From an uncultured Clostridia bacterium (GTDB lineage Bacteria > Bacillota > Clostridia > TANB77 > CAG-508), in assembly GCA_934141475.1 (NCBI GenBank), contig CAKPCG010000006.1, positions 3,114 to 67,113 of the forward strand: a DNA stretch of 64,000 nucleotides, written 5' to 3'. The notes below the pieces were generated by a model. The model was not told the origin of the DNA. It worked only from the letters and a program-made list of their open reading frames with translations, and did no database searches. Below are positions 25,682 to 35,715 of this stretch, piece by piece. Each line of letters begins with the position of its first letter. Within the stretch, counting starts at the first letter, position 1. Made by a program: the position numbers and the translations under genes.

Positions 25682-26116
25682 ATGAATAATATGACATATA
25701 GTGTTAAAAAAAGTGAAATACAAAGAAAATGGTATATAATCGATGCAGCCAACAAACCTTTAGGTAGAGTTGCTACAGAAGCTGCAAGATTACTTGCTGG
25801 AAAACATAAACCAATCTATACAAAAAACTTAGATACTGGTGACCATGTTATAATCTTAAATTGTAAAGATGTAGTATTAACAGGAAACAAATTAAACCAA
25901 AAAATTTACAGACATCATTCTGGATATATTGGTGGAATGAAAGAAGTTCCTGCAAAAGACATGTTAGAAAAAAATCCTGAAAAAGCTATGATGTTAGCTG
26001 TTAAAGGAATGTTACCTCACAACTCTTTAGGAGCTCAAATGCTTAAAAAATTAAGAGTATATGGTGGTAATGAACATGAAAACCAAGCACAAAAACCAGA
26101 AATATGGAATTTTTAA
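25682..26116 (+). CDS. rplM: 50S ribosomal protein L13
   Basis: 144 residues, full length: RKWYIIDAANKPLGRVATEAARLLAGKHKPIYTKN, GDHVIILNCKDVVLTGNKL, YRHHSGYIGGMKE and KGMLPHNSLGAQMLKKLRVYGG are all classic L13. It binds 23S rRNA early in 50S assembly. AGGAGGG box upstream of the first ATG. It is followed after 20 nt by rpsI, the conserved bacterial pair. Confidence 0.98.
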   Translation: MNNMTYSVKKSEIQRKWYIIDAANKPLGRVATEAARLLAGKHKPIYTKNLDTGDHVIILNCKDVVLTGNKLNQKIYRHHSGYIGGMKEVPAKDMLEKNPEKAMMLAVKGMLPHNSLGAQMLKKLRVYGGNEHENQAQKPEIWNF

Positions 26117-26136
26117 TTTAAAGGGAGGAAACATAA

Positions 26137-26538
26137 ATGCCTAAAGCTGAAAAAAAATATTATTACGGTACAGGTAGAAGAAAAGATGCAGTAGCTAGAG
26201 TAAGACTTGTAGAAGGAACTGGAAAAATTACAATTAATGGAAAAGATTTAGATGAATATTTCGGATTAGAAACTTTAAAAGTTATCGTAAGACAACCTTT
26301 AACAGTTACTAATACAACAGCTAAATATGACGTAATTTCTACTGTAAAAGGTGGAGGATACACAGGTCAAGCTGGAGCTATTCGTCATGGTATAGCTAGA
26401 GCTTTAAATGAAGCTGACGCAGAATATAGACCACTTTTAAAATCAAACGGATTCTTAACAAGAGATCCTCGTATGAAAGAAAGAAAGAAATATGGTCTTA
26501 AAAAAGCTAGAAAAGCACCACAATTTTCAAAGAGATAA
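26137..26538 (+). CDS. rpsI: 30S ribosomal protein S9
   Basis: 133 residues: YYGTGRRKDAVARVRLVEGTG, LKVIVRQPLTVT, GGGYTGQAGAIRHGIARAL and the basic tail KKYGLKKARKAPQFSKR that reaches the P-site tRNA. GGGAGG box. Arginine is encoded by AGA and CGT; no CGG occurs in frame. It ends the operon at a strong terminator. Confidence 0.98.
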   Translation: MPKAEKKYYYGTGRRKDAVARVRLVEGTGKITINGKDLDEYFGLETLKVIVRQPLTVTNTTAKYDVISTVKGGGYTGQAGAIRHGIARALNEADAEYRPLLKSNGFLTRDPRMKERKKYGLKKARKAPQFSKR

Positions 26539-26561
26539 AAAGCTTTTATCAGAAGCAATTC

Positions 26562-26595
26562 AACCTCAGAAGTTTTACGACTTCCGAGGTTTTTA
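26562..26595 (+). terminator. terminator of rplM-rpsI
   Basis: A 12-bp stem with one mismatch (AACCTCAGAAGT / ACTTCCGAGGTT) and a short loop is followed by TTTTTATT on the plus strand, right up to the stop of the convergent acidic-protein gene. Confidence 0.88.
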
Positions 26596-28479
26596 TTATT
26601 TTTTAAATTTATCAAAAAAACTTTTTTTCTTCTTAGATTTGTCTTTATTATCTATTTTTACAAATTCATTTTCCCATGAATTATCATTGTTTGTATTTTT
26701 GTTTTCTGTTTTTTTATTTTTTCTGCCTTTTGTTTTTTTATTATCTTTTGCTTCTAATTCTTCTTCGTCTATTTTATCCCATTCGTCATCCCATTCGTCG
26801 TCTTCTTCCTCTACTTGTGTATCGTCATCATCTTCTTCATCCCATATGCTATCTACTTCGTCCTCTTCTTCATCATTGGCATCATGTTCTTCATATTCAT
26901 CATCGTCGTCTTCATATTCGTCTTCTTCGTCTTCGTAATCGTCATCATCACCATCCCAGTAGTTTTCTTCTCCTCTTTTAGGATCGTTTCCCCATATGTC
27001 ATATGATATTTCGTCATCATCTTCATCGCTATTATTGCTTTGCTCGTAGTCTTCATCTTCGTCTTCATCTTCATCAGTGTCAAATCCTAATATCATGTCT
27101 ATTTTTTTATCTATTTCCGCTTTTACATCATCTTCCTTGTTTGATATGCTTTTTATTTTTCTTTTTGACTTTGTGTTTGTTTCTTTTTCTTTGTTGTTAT
27201 CTTTTTCTTTAGTTGCTTTAGGTAGTATTTCTTCTTCAAAATCATCATCCCAGTCGTCATCATCATCTTCTTGTTGTAATTCTTCTTTTTCTTCTACAGG
27301 CATATACTGACTTAAGTCTCTACCATATTCTTCTGTAACATTTTTGTAAAATACATCATATATTTTTTTCATTCCTTCAATTCTCCAATAATTTGGATTT
27401 ATTATTGTTACAGGTAAATTTAATTTCTTGATTTCATTATCAAATTGTTCTGATTTCATTTCTAGTTTTTTTAGATAGTCAACATTATATAGTTCTGCAT
27501 ATGATTTTTTTGTTACTTTTTTAGTTATTTCTTTTAATAATAATGTATACAAATTATTAATTTGCACTAAATCTTCATCTAAATTTTTGCAGGCTTCTTT
27601 CATTAACTTTTTATGTTCTTCTTCCCCATTTACAGATGTTAATCTTTCGTTGTCTAAAAATTGTATTAAATATTCTTTTAGTGCTCCTACAAATTCTAGT
27701 TTACATTTAGCATCTTTTATTATTTTTTTATGTTTTTCGCCCTTGGTTGTATTGTTTTTTATTTCTGTAAATAGTTTATTAGTCTTTTCATATATTCCTG
27801 TTAATATTTCTGTTTCTCTTTTTTGTATGTCTACATTTAGCGTAATTGCTTTTTTTATTACATCCATATCAAAAGGTATTTTTTCGTTTTGACCATTTTT
27901 TTGTATTTTTTCTTTTAGTTCGTTTTCTATTTCTTCTGTTTCTAAATCTACAAATTGCTTTGCTCTTTTTTCTATATTTATATCAATTTCTTTGTAATCA
28001 TCTAAAATTTTATTTAATCTTTGATTATATTCATTTTCTATAGTTCTTCTTGACTTGCCACAGTTTGTCCTTATTTTGCTCTTTTCGTTAAATTCTACAA
28101 CTACATTTATAAAATCTTGTGCATTTTGTTTTACTTGTTCATTTAATTCTTCAATACTACTATGTACATTGTCAAATCTCTTTTGTATCTTTTCTGAGTT
28201 TTCATCTATTGTTTGAAATATTTCATTTCTTTCTATTTGGTATTTTTCAATTTTTTTATTTAGCACTTCTTCTTTCTTTTGTATTTCTCTTATTTTGTTT
28301 GCGATCGAGTCATATTCTTGCATTATATTTTCTTCATCGTCTGATATTTCTCTATATTGTTCTAAGCTTTCAACTAAATCGCAATAATCTTTAAAGTTCG
28401 TTTTTATGTTACTTTTCATGTTGTAACCAAACATTTGATTAAAATATCTTTCTAATACTATTGCGTTCCTCTCATACAT
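26596..28479 (-). CDS. coiled-coil protein with long polyacidic tail
   Basis: 627 residues from the ATG at 28479 (GGAGG 8 nt upstream). The first ~400 residues are helical with clear coiled-coil stretches (NKIREIQKKEEVLNKKIEKYQ, HSSIEELNEQVKQN). From about 400 to 590 the protein is extremely rich in Asp and Glu, with runs such as EDDDDDWDDDFEEE and DEDEDEDEDYE, broken by WGNDP and NYWDGDD. It ends in a basic tail (KSKKKKSFFDKFKK). No family is recognised. It lies 17 nt behind a GGDEF gene and a membrane-anchored Ig-like gene, which suggests a shared role, perhaps at the envelope or as an ion- or protein-binding scaffold. Confidence 0.8.
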   Translation of the reverse strand: MYERNAIVLERYFNQMFGYNMKSNIKTNFKDYCDLVESLEQYREISDDEENIMQEYDSIANKIREIQKKEEVLNKKIEKYQIERNEIFQTIDENSEKIQKRFDNVHSSIEELNEQVKQNAQDFINVVVEFNEKSKIRTNCGKSRRTIENEYNQRLNKILDDYKEIDINIEKRAKQFVDLETEEIENELKEKIQKNGQNEKIPFDMDVIKKAITLNVDIQKRETEILTGIYEKTNKLFTEIKNNTTKGEKHKKIIKDAKCKLEFVGALKEYLIQFLDNERLTSVNGEEEHKKLMKEACKNLDEDLVQINNLYTLLLKEITKKVTKKSYAELYNVDYLKKLEMKSEQFDNEIKKLNLPVTIINPNYWRIEGMKKIYDVFYKNVTEEYGRDLSQYMPVEEKEELQQEDDDDDWDDDFEEEILPKATKEKDNNKEKETNTKSKRKIKSISNKEDDVKAEIDKKIDMILGFDTDEDEDEDEDYEQSNNSDEDDDEISYDIWGNDPKRGEENYWDGDDDDYEDEEDEYEDDDDEYEEHDANDEEEDEVDSIWDEEDDDDTQVEEEDDEWDDEWDKIDEEELEAKDNKKTKGRKNKKTENKNTNNDNSWENEFVKIDNKDKSKKKKSFFDKFKK

Positions 28480-28495
28480 AATTAATACCTCCAAA

Positions 28496-29422
28496 TTATG
28501 ACTTATGTCTTCTTCTATCTATTGCATAACTACTTCCCATTACAGCTTTTACAGCATGTTTTACTTGTGCTGCTGTGTCTCCAATTTCTAGTATGTTTGC
28601 AAACCTTCCTTTGTCTACAACTACTACAGCTATTGATATTGAAGTTAGTGGGAATTTTTCTATTATTCCTTTACGATTAGCAACTTCAATATAACCATCT
28701 TCTCTGTCTTTTTCGTTGTAAAATTTTAATACTCCATTATCGAAATTGTAGATTATTGCTTGACATAGTTTTTCTACGTCTTTGCTTGGCATTATTGCAA
28801 TAAAGTCGTCTCCTCCTATGTGTCCTACAAAACCATTACCATAATTATGAACAGCATTTACTATTGTATTTGCCGTATATTCAATTATTTGGTCTCCTTT
28901 CAAAAATCCATAAACATCATTATATGCCTTAAAGTTGTCTAAATCTAAATATAGTATTGAAAATTCTTCGTTTTTCATAAGATGTTTTTTTAATTCCGAA
29001 TTTATTTGTACATTTCCTGGCAGTCCTGTTAGTGGACTCATTCTTCTGTTTATTGTAAGTAATCTCATTAAATTTTTAACTGTATAGTATAAATACCCTT
29101 CATCTACTGGCTTTCTTATAAAATATTCAACAGATTCGCTTAAAATTCTCATTCTATGATCTCTTATACCATTTGATGAAACCACTATTACAGGTGTAAT
29201 TTTGTTATCTTCATCTCTTCTTATTTTTTTACATACATCTATTACATCAATTTTTATTGCATCTTCGTTTATAACTATTAGTGATGGAATATTTTTTAAT
29301 GCTATATCTATTTGTTCTGTTTTTACACTTATAAATTTGTATTCTTTATCATCTCTAAATAGTTCTCTAAATATTATAATTGAAGATTCATCGTCATCTA
29401 TTATATATACTTCATTTATCAT
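28496..29422 (-). CDS. diguanylate cyclase with degenerate receiver domain
   Basis: 308 residues. The N-terminal ~120 residues look like a response-regulator receiver (VYIIDDDESS, VIVVSSN, FIRKPVDEG), but the phospho-acceptor region reads IVINEDAIKID, where the usual Asp is missing, so it is probably not phosphorylated. The C-terminal ~170 residues are a GGDEF domain: SPLTGLPGNVQINSEL, ILYLDLDNFKAYNDVYG, HIGGDDFIAI (GGDDF still supports catalysis), and TSISIAVVV. It should make cyclic di-GMP. The product regulates surface behaviour; the neighbouring Ig-like and acidic proteins could be outputs or partners. Confidence 0.88.
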   Translation of the reverse strand: MINEVYIIDDDESSIIIFRELFRDDKEYKFISVKTEQIDIALKNIPSLIVINEDAIKIDVIDVCKKIRRDEDNKITPVIVVSSNGIRDHRMRILSESVEYFIRKPVDEGYLYYTVKNLMRLLTINRRMSPLTGLPGNVQINSELKKHLMKNEEFSILYLDLDNFKAYNDVYGFLKGDQIIEYTANTIVNAVHNYGNGFVGHIGGDDFIAIMPSKDVEKLCQAIIYNFDNGVLKFYNEKDREDGYIEVANRKGIIEKFPLTSISIAVVVVDKGRFANILEIGDTAAQVKHAVKAVMGSSYAIDRRRHKS

Positions 29423-29426
29423 TATT

Positions 29427-30356
29427 TTACTCCTTAACGTATCTTACTTTCGCTGTTTTTGATAGTCCATTTTTGTTGTATATTGTAACTATTAGCTTAT
29501 TTTCTCCATCTACAAGGTCTACTGAACCTTTGTATGTTTTTTGATTTATTTCTTCTGTTTTTGTTTCATCAGAATTTAATGTTATTTCTATTTTTGATAG
29601 TTCTTCATCATCTGAACCTGTTATTGTAAATGTTTTTCCATCTGTTTGAACATCTAACTCTGGTTTGTTGTCTCCTATTACTTTTTGTGCTTTTGTTGAT
29701 TTTACTCCATTTATGTCTTGAGCTACTAAGCTTAATGTGTGTATTCCTTCTTCTACATCTATTAATGTTTCTGTTTTAACATCGTTTACTGTAAATTTCT
29801 TTGCATCTTGTTCGTTTTCATCCCAATAATACATTATAAAGTCTATATTTTCATTACTTGTTACTGTTGCTTTTATCTTTCCATCTACTTGTTCTAATGT
29901 TATTGTTGGTTTGTCTTCTGTTTCTTGTGATGTTTCATATGATGAAGAAATTCCATTTATGTCTTTTGCTGTTATTTTTATTGTTGAGTTTCCAGATGGA
30001 AGTTCTACTTCTTGTTTTACTTCTGTTTTGTTTTTTCCATCTATTTCTACTACATCTTCATCATTTATTTGGTATGTAACACTTGCTATTGCTTTATCGT
30101 GTGTTACTACTATATTTATTGTTGTAGCATCTTCTCTTTCTGTTGTAATTATTGGTTTTGAGCTTGCCGATGTCGCCTTTGCATTATCTACATTATTTGT
30201 TACATTTTTATAACATGAGTATGCTCCAGAACATGTTAATCCTATACCAAATATTAATAAAATTACTGCAAAAACTACTATAACGGAATGTATTTCTGTT
30301 TTATGTTGTTTCTTTTTTTTATTTTTTGTATTTTCTACTGATAATATTTGATTCAT
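29427..30356 (-). CDS. membrane-anchored protein with Ig-like repeats
   Basis: 309 residues from the ATG at 30356 (AAAGGAAAG upstream; a TTG at 30374 is possible). Basic N-terminus, one membrane helix (about 28-50, VIVVFAVILLIFGIGLTCSGAY), then about 260 extracellular residues arranged as three Ig-like beta domains with shared phrases (VTYQINDEDV, ITAKDINGISS, LVAQDINGVKS, TIYNKNGLSK). Such modules usually bind ligands or space other domains. No catalytic motif is visible. First gene of a three-gene set with the GGDEF and acidic proteins, with only 4 nt to the next gene. Confidence 0.75.
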   Translation of the reverse strand: MNQILSVENTKNKKKKQHKTEIHSVIVVFAVILLIFGIGLTCSGAYSCYKNVTNNVDNAKATSASSKPIITTEREDATTINIVVTHDKAIASVTYQINDEDVVEIDGKNKTEVKQEVELPSGNSTIKITAKDINGISSSYETSQETEDKPTITLEQVDGKIKATVTSNENIDFIMYYWDENEQDAKKFTVNDVKTETLIDVEEGIHTLSLVAQDINGVKSTKAQKVIGDNKPELDVQTDGKTFTITGSDDEELSKIEITLNSDETKTEEINQKTYKGSVDLVDGENKLIVTIYNKNGLSKTAKVRYVKE

Positions 30357-30486
30357 TTTCTTCTTTCCTTTCAATATTTCTTTTAGATTATAACATACCA
30401 GCTTTTTATTGTAAACATTTTTTTGAAAAAAGCTTTTGGTAAAAACTTGTATTTTCTTGCTTATTTTTTAATATTTATAAAGCAAA

Positions 30487-30519
30487 AAAGGAAAATCAGT
30501 TATTAAATGATTTTCCTTT
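30487..30519 (-). terminator. terminator of the giant surface protein gene
   Basis: A 12-bp stem AAAGGAAAATCA / TGATTTTCCTTT with a 9-nt loop is followed by TTTTGCTTT on the minus strand, directly after the stop at 30528. Confidence 0.85.
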
Positions 30520-30527
30520 TTATTTTA

Positions 30528-33500
30528 TTATAATACAAATTTCTTAATTAAAATTATTCCTGTAGTTAATACTGCTAGTATTACTGCTCCAATTGCTGTA
30601 TACATTGCAACATGAGCTATTACACCTGTTTTTATTGATAGTAATACTTTTGCATCATCTATGTCGTCTTCTCCTGGTTTTTGGTTATCTGGAGTTGAGT
30701 CTCTATCTGGAACACCTTCGTCATTATAGTCTTCTGATATTTCTGCTGTATTTGTTTTTAATCCAAGATTCGAGCTTCCATTTATCCATCTTAGTATTAC
30801 TGTTACTTGTGCACTTTCACCTGGTTGTAATAATGTGTTTTCTAGTAGTCTTGTTGATATTACATTATTTCCTTCATCTGTCCATCCTTCATTGTCTTCT
30901 GCATAGAATTTTAATCCTTCTGGAACATAGTCTGTTATTTCTTTAGCATAACCTGCTATATCTCCTTCGTTTGTTATTTTTATTGTATATCCAAATTTTA
31001 CTACAGTTGAATTTAATTTCTTTTTGTTTATTTCTACTTTTGGTATTTTATCTGTATTGTCATCTCCAGTATTTCCTGTTTGTGTTGTTGTTGTTTTACC
31101 ATCTTCTGTTACATATACTGTAGAAACATATTTTAGTAAACTTAAGTCAAATGTTTTTATTAATATTACTTCATAGTCATCATCATCTTCATTTTTCTTG
31201 TCTACATTGTCTGGTGTTGAGTCTATATCTTTTGGTACATCATCACCATTTTTATCTTCGTATTTTGTTATTTCTGCAATGTTTACTATATTTGTATTTG
31301 TTGGAGCTTTTTCATTTACTCTACAAAGTACTTGTACATCTCTATAATCTAATCCTGAACCTGCTCCATCATCTGTTTTCTTGTCAAATGCTTTTAGTAG
31401 GTTTTTAGCTGATTCATCTTCTTTATTATATCCTAAATATGTTGTTGTTATTGTTTTTCCGTCTGTTCCAACTTTCCATCCATATTGTGTATTAAAGTCA
31501 CAGTCTACATAGTCTAAGTAGTCTGGTAAGTGATCTGTTATTTCTCCTGCATATACATCTGTTTCTCCTTCGTTATATACTCTTATATTATATAATACAT
31601 ATGCTTGTTCTGGAACAGTTAGTGGATCTTTTACCATTACATATGTTGCATCATGGCAGTCTTTGTTGTCTCTTAATGCTTTTGTATCTACTCTTGTTGC
31701 TCTTGTATATGGATTTGTTTTGTTTCCTATTTTTCCATCTGCTGTTAAATATTCTCCATCTTCTATTTTTATGTCTTCACTTACTGCTGTAATGAATTTT
31801 GTTAATGCTAAGTCTACTTTCTTTTTCTTGATGTTTACTACTTCGTAGTCATCATCATCTTCTTCTCTTTTTTCTTTGTTTTTGTCTTTTAAATTGTCTG
31901 GTGTTGAATCTATATCTTTTGGTATATCATTTCCATCTTCATCTTGATATTTAGAAATTTGTGCAGAGTTTACTAAGTTTGTTGCTTCTGGTGCTTTTGA
32001 ATTTACTCTACATAGTATTTGAATGTCTCTATAATCTAATCCTGAACCTGCTCCATCGTCTGTTTTCTTATCAAATGCTTTTAATAAATTTTTAGCTGAT
32101 TCATCTTCTTTGTTATATCCTAAATAGCTTGATTTTACTGTTTTTCCATCTGTTCCAACTTTCCATCCATATTGTGTATTAAAGTCACAGTCTACATAGT
32201 CTAAGTAGTCTGGTAAGTGATCTGTTATTTCTCCTGCATATACATCTGTTTCTCCTTCGTTATATACTCTTATATTATATAATACATATGCTTGTTCTGG
32301 AACAGTTAGTGGATCTTTTACCATTACATATGTTGCATCATGGCAGTCTTTGTTGTCTCTTAATGCTTTTGTATCTACTCTTGTTGCTCTTGTATATGGA
32401 TTTGTTTTGTTTCCTATTTTTCCATCTGCTGTTAAATATTCTCCATCTTCTATTTTTATGTCTTCACTTACTGCTGTAATGAATTTTGTTAATGCTAAGT
32501 CTACTTTTCCAAGAATAATGTTATCATAGTCTTCATCATCTTGATATTTTTTGTCTCCATCTTTTCCTGGCCAATTGTTTGTTTCAGAATCTCTATCTTT
32601 TAAGTCTGTTTCATCTTGTTTATTTCCATCTGCATCTTGTGCTTCTGTAATAGCTGCTTCGTTTCTGATTGTAACTCCTGCTCCATCTTGAGCTGAAACT
32701 CTATAAACTACTGTTACACTTAATTTATCTAAGCTTTCTCCATTGTGGTTTGTATCTTTTGAGCTATCATATGCTTTTAATAATTTATTTGTTCCTCCTA
32801 AATAGCTTTTTACATCACATGTTATGCTTGTTGTATTTTCACCATTAAAGCTATCCATTGTTAATTTGTCATTTTGTGATTCTATTGTCCAATATGAATT
32901 ATTCTTTTCTACTAGTTTGTAAGTTTCTTCATCTACTTCTATTTCTTCTGATTTTCCTTGTGAGTCACATGTTATTAAAGTTTTTCCATCTGATGGTTCT
33001 TTTGGATAAACAAATTCAACTCCTGTTGGAATATTGTCTCTTATTTTGTTTACATATCCATCTACATCTCCTTCATTATATACTGTAAATGTGTATGTTA
33101 CATAATCTCCGTGTTTTACACTAATAGGTGTTTTGTCTAATTCATATTTTGCTGTTGTTGCTGTTTTATTTGCTAAATCTGTTGTATCAATTTTTGGTTC
33201 TTGTCTTCCTGCTTTTGTTGTTCCTTTTGAATATATGCTTGTTATATATTTTTGTAATGCTAAGTCGAATTGTGCTGGTTTTATTACAACTACTTCAAAA
33301 TCATCATCATCTTCTCTTCCTGGGAAGTAGTCATCATTATTTGTTCCATCTTTGTATACATCTTTTGAGTTGTCTCCATTTTTGTTATCTCCACCATGAT
33401 ATCCTTCGTATTTATCTCCTGTTGTTTTTTGTTCTGCTGATGGAATTTTTGTTACATCAGAGTCTCTATCTTTTGTTACTTCTGTGTTTGTTTCTGTATT

Positions 33501-35426
33501 ATATTCTTTTGATATATACGCAAGGTTTGTTAAATAAGTATTTTTTGATGCTGATGGTTCTTCTGTTATTTCACAATCTACTTTTATTGTTTCACTAGAA
33601 AGTGTATCACTTCCGTTATATGCTGTTAATACATTTTTGCTTACATTTGTAAATGTTATTTGATTTGTTTCTTCATCATATACATATGTATATTTTATAT
33701 TGTCTGATTCATATGTTCCTGTTTTTTCACCTTTTAGTTTCATTCCTTGTGGTAATTTATCTACTATTTCTGCTGCATATCCATTCATATCTCCTTCGTT
33801 GTATACTGTTATTTCATATGTTACTATGTCTCCTTTTTCTACAACTACTGGATCTTTTCTATGTTTATATGTGGCTGTTCCATTTTTTTCTATATCACTT
33901 GCTACATATGTTATTTTTCTTGTTGCTAATTTTCCGTCTTCATTTGATATTAATTTTGCATTCACTTCTGTGTTTGCTTGATTTTTTAATGCTACTATAG
34001 CTTTTCTTAAAGCTAAATCAAATTCTTTTTCTATTGGTGCTGTTACTGTTAGTTGGAATTTTTCATCTCCTGGTGTTACTTCTATAATTGGTTGTTCTGT
34101 TTTTGTTGTTGATATCCATAATGTTTTTTGATTTGTTTTGTAACTTCCATCAAAATCTATTTTTATATTGTTTCCTGTTACTTTTGATTTTGGTATAGAT
34201 ACATAAAATTCTTCTCTTCCTACATAATCTCCAACTTTTTGATTGCTATTTTTTGTTCCATTTGCATCTGATAAATATGCTCCAGTATTTGTATCACCAT
34301 TTACTGTTATTGTATCTAATAATGTGTATACTGATGTTCTTTGTGATTCTATTTTTACAGGTCCTACTACATAGTAATCTACATTATCTACCTTTTTTTG
34401 TTGTATTTCAGCTGTTGAAGGTGTTATTTTTAATGGATTTCCTGTTGTTTCTGTGTCTGTATTTGATTCAGCGTATTTATTTGCTGCATCTATTAGGTAT
34501 TGGCTAAGTATTCCTGCTTGTTCTTGTTTCCATATACCTATTTTAACTTCGTTTCCGCCTTCATCTTCATCTGTAACTGCTTCCAAATGAGTCCATTGAG
34601 ATGTATTAGTATTTGTTGTACCATTTGAATATTTTAATGCTATCCATGGGTCTTTTATATTATATCCTTCACTCTTATTTGGATTATTTTCTAAGTAGTT
34701 TGTAAAATACCATAAAGATGCTTGTTGTACTACTTCTACTAAATCATCAGATAAGCTAATATTTACAAGTTCTCCAGATTTATTAAAATAAACATACCCT
34801 TGTTTTCCAGTATTAGAAACTTTTGATGAATAGTCATATCCTTCTTGAGCAATATATCTATATCCTTTTAAAGGTGTACCATCTTGTAGTTCTGCATCAA
34901 CATTTCCATATACTAATCCTGCTTTTGCAAGTAAAGCCTCTTTTTGTGCTTTGTTTTGTTCTTCTGTTGCTGAACTATCTGGTATATATATGTTATCTAA
35001 TATCCATAATATTTGTTTTATATATTTGCTGTTTACAACATTTTTATATGTTTCTGATAATGAAGTATCATTTTTTAATAATTCTATATCACTTTTTAAA
35101 TTTAAATTATATGATCTGTTGTATGTTGCAGATGTTCCTATAGTTCCACTTAACCAACTTTCTCCTGCTGTTGCATTTAAACAATAATAATTTGTTTTAT
35201 TGCTAGCATTCATTATTTGGTATATTGGATGTGTAGCACTTCCTTTAGTATCTAAGGCATACCCATCTGTATATTTACCATTTGAATATCTAAAATATGA
35301 CAATCTTAGTGTTACTGCATTGTCTCCTTGATAATCTTGCATTGCGAAACTTGAAGTTGTTCCTAATCCTAGAATAACTATTAACATCGCAATAAGTAAT
35401 TTGGTGATATTTTTTTTCATTTTCAT
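30528..35426 (-). CDS. giant surface protein with TQXA-like head and DUF11 repeats
   Basis: 1632 residues. Signal peptide (about 1-28), then a head resembling a TQXA/thioester domain (HPIYQIMNASNKTNYYCLNATAGESW with a Cys; later KYIKQILWILDN with a possible Gln partner). Then come five DUF11/isopeptide-type repeats, each opening FDLALRK, FDLALQK, VDLALTK (twice) or FDLSLLK and containing YTFTVYNEGDVDGYV-like strands. Acidic DDDYEVV linkers separate them. It ends in a hydrophobic helix and a short basic tail (IKTGVIAHVAMYTAIGAVIL ... KKFVL) without LPXTG. TQXA domains can form covalent bonds with host surfaces, so adhesion is likely. AAGGAG box. Repeats three and four are near-identical copies. 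Confidence 0.88.
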   Translation of the reverse strand: MKMKKNITKLLIAMLIVILGLGTTSSFAMQDYQGDNAVTLRLSYFRYSNGKYTDGYALDTKGSATHPIYQIMNASNKTNYYCLNATAGESWLSGTIGTSATYNRSYNLNLKSDIELLKNDTSLSETYKNVVNSKYIKQILWILDNIYIPDSSATEEQNKAQKEALLAKAGLVYGNVDAELQDGTPLKGYRYIAQEGYDYSSKVSNTGKQGYVYFNKSGELVNISLSDDLVEVVQQASLWYFTNYLENNPNKSEGYNIKDPWIALKYSNGTTNTNTSQWTHLEAVTDEDEGGNEVKIGIWKQEQAGILSQYLIDAANKYAESNTDTETTGNPLKITPSTAEIQQKKVDNVDYYVVGPVKIESQRTSVYTLLDTITVNGDTNTGAYLSDANGTKNSNQKVGDYVGREEFYVSIPKSKVTGNNIKIDFDGSYKTNQKTLWISTTKTEQPIIEVTPGDEKFQLTVTAPIEKEFDLALRKAIVALKNQANTEVNAKLISNEDGKLATRKITYVASDIEKNGTATYKHRKDPVVVEKGDIVTYEITVYNEGDMNGYAAEIVDKLPQGMKLKGEKTGTYESDNIKYTYVYDEETNQITFTNVSKNVLTAYNGSDTLSSETIKVDCEITEEPSASKNTYLTNLAYISKEYNTETNTEVTKDRDSDVTKIPSAEQKTTGDKYEGYHGGDNKNGDNSKDVYKDGTNNDDYFPGREDDDDFEVVVIKPAQFDLALQKYITSIYSKGTTKAGRQEPKIDTTDLANKTATTAKYELDKTPISVKHGDYVTYTFTVYNEGDVDGYVNKIRDNIPTGVEFVYPKEPSDGKTLITCDSQGKSEEIEVDEETYKLVEKNNSYWTIESQNDKLTMDSFNGENTTSITCDVKSYLGGTNKLLKAYDSSKDTNHNGESLDKLSVTVVYRVSAQDGAGVTIRNEAAITEAQDADGNKQDETDLKDRDSETNNWPGKDGDKKYQDDEDYDNIILGKVDLALTKFITAVSEDIKIEDGEYLTADGKIGNKTNPYTRATRVDTKALRDNKDCHDATYVMVKDPLTVPEQAYVLYNIRVYNEGETDVYAGEITDHLPDYLDYVDCDFNTQYGWKVGTDGKTVKSSYLGYNKEDESAKNLLKAFDKKTDDGAGSGLDYRDIQILCRVNSKAPEATNLVNSAQISKYQDEDGNDIPKDIDSTPDNLKDKNKEKREEDDDDYEVVNIKKKKVDLALTKFITAVSEDIKIEDGEYLTADGKIGNKTNPYTRATRVDTKALRDNKDCHDATYVMVKDPLTVPEQAYVLYNIRVYNEGETDVYAGEITDHLPDYLDYVDCDFNTQYGWKVGTDGKTITTTYLGYNKEDESAKNLLKAFDKKTDDGAGSGLDYRDVQVLCRVNEKAPTNTNIVNIAEITKYEDKNGDDVPKDIDSTPDNVDKKNEDDDDYEVILIKTFDLSLLKYVSTVYVTEDGKTTTTQTGNTGDDNTDKIPKVEINKKKLNSTVVKFGYTIKITNEGDIAGYAKEITDYVPEGLKFYAEDNEGWTDEGNNVISTRLLENTLLQPGESAQVTVILRWINGSSNLGLKTNTAEISEDYNDEGVPDRDSTPDNQKPGEDDIDDAKVLLSIKTGVIAHVAMYTAIGAVILAVLTTGIILIKKFVL
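31135..32508 (-). repeat. tandem 687-bp duplication inside the surface protein gene
   Basis: Two copies, 31135-31821 and 31822-32508, sit exactly 687 bp (229 codons) apart. The 31460-31821 part matches 32147-32508 almost base for base, while the other half has diverged moderately. The unit is one DUF11 repeat starting VDLALTKFITAVSED. It adds a domain without breaking the frame. Confidence 0.88.
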
Positions 35427-35715
35427 AATTTCTCCTTACTACATATTTTTAGCTATATTTATTCTACTATGTTTATTTTGCTTTTTCAATATGTATATTT
35501 CAGTTTATTTTTCTATGCTTTATATAGCTTACGGACTGCGTATTTTAAGATTTTTTACAGTTCCTTTACAATTATATTACATTTTGGTCACAAAATCAAT
35601 GTTTTGTTTTAATATTTTAGATTTTTTCGCTATTTTCCAATTGTTTTATTTGTTTTTAGTAATATTTTTTTATGTGTTTTATATATTTATATTAATTTTG
35701 TTTGGAGGGGTATTG

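Noticed and set aside
26653..27310. Long plus-strand frames opposite the acidic protein
   Set aside because: They mirror the repetitive GAT/GAA codons of the real gene on the other strand (Ser/His/Leu-rich products) and have no RBS.
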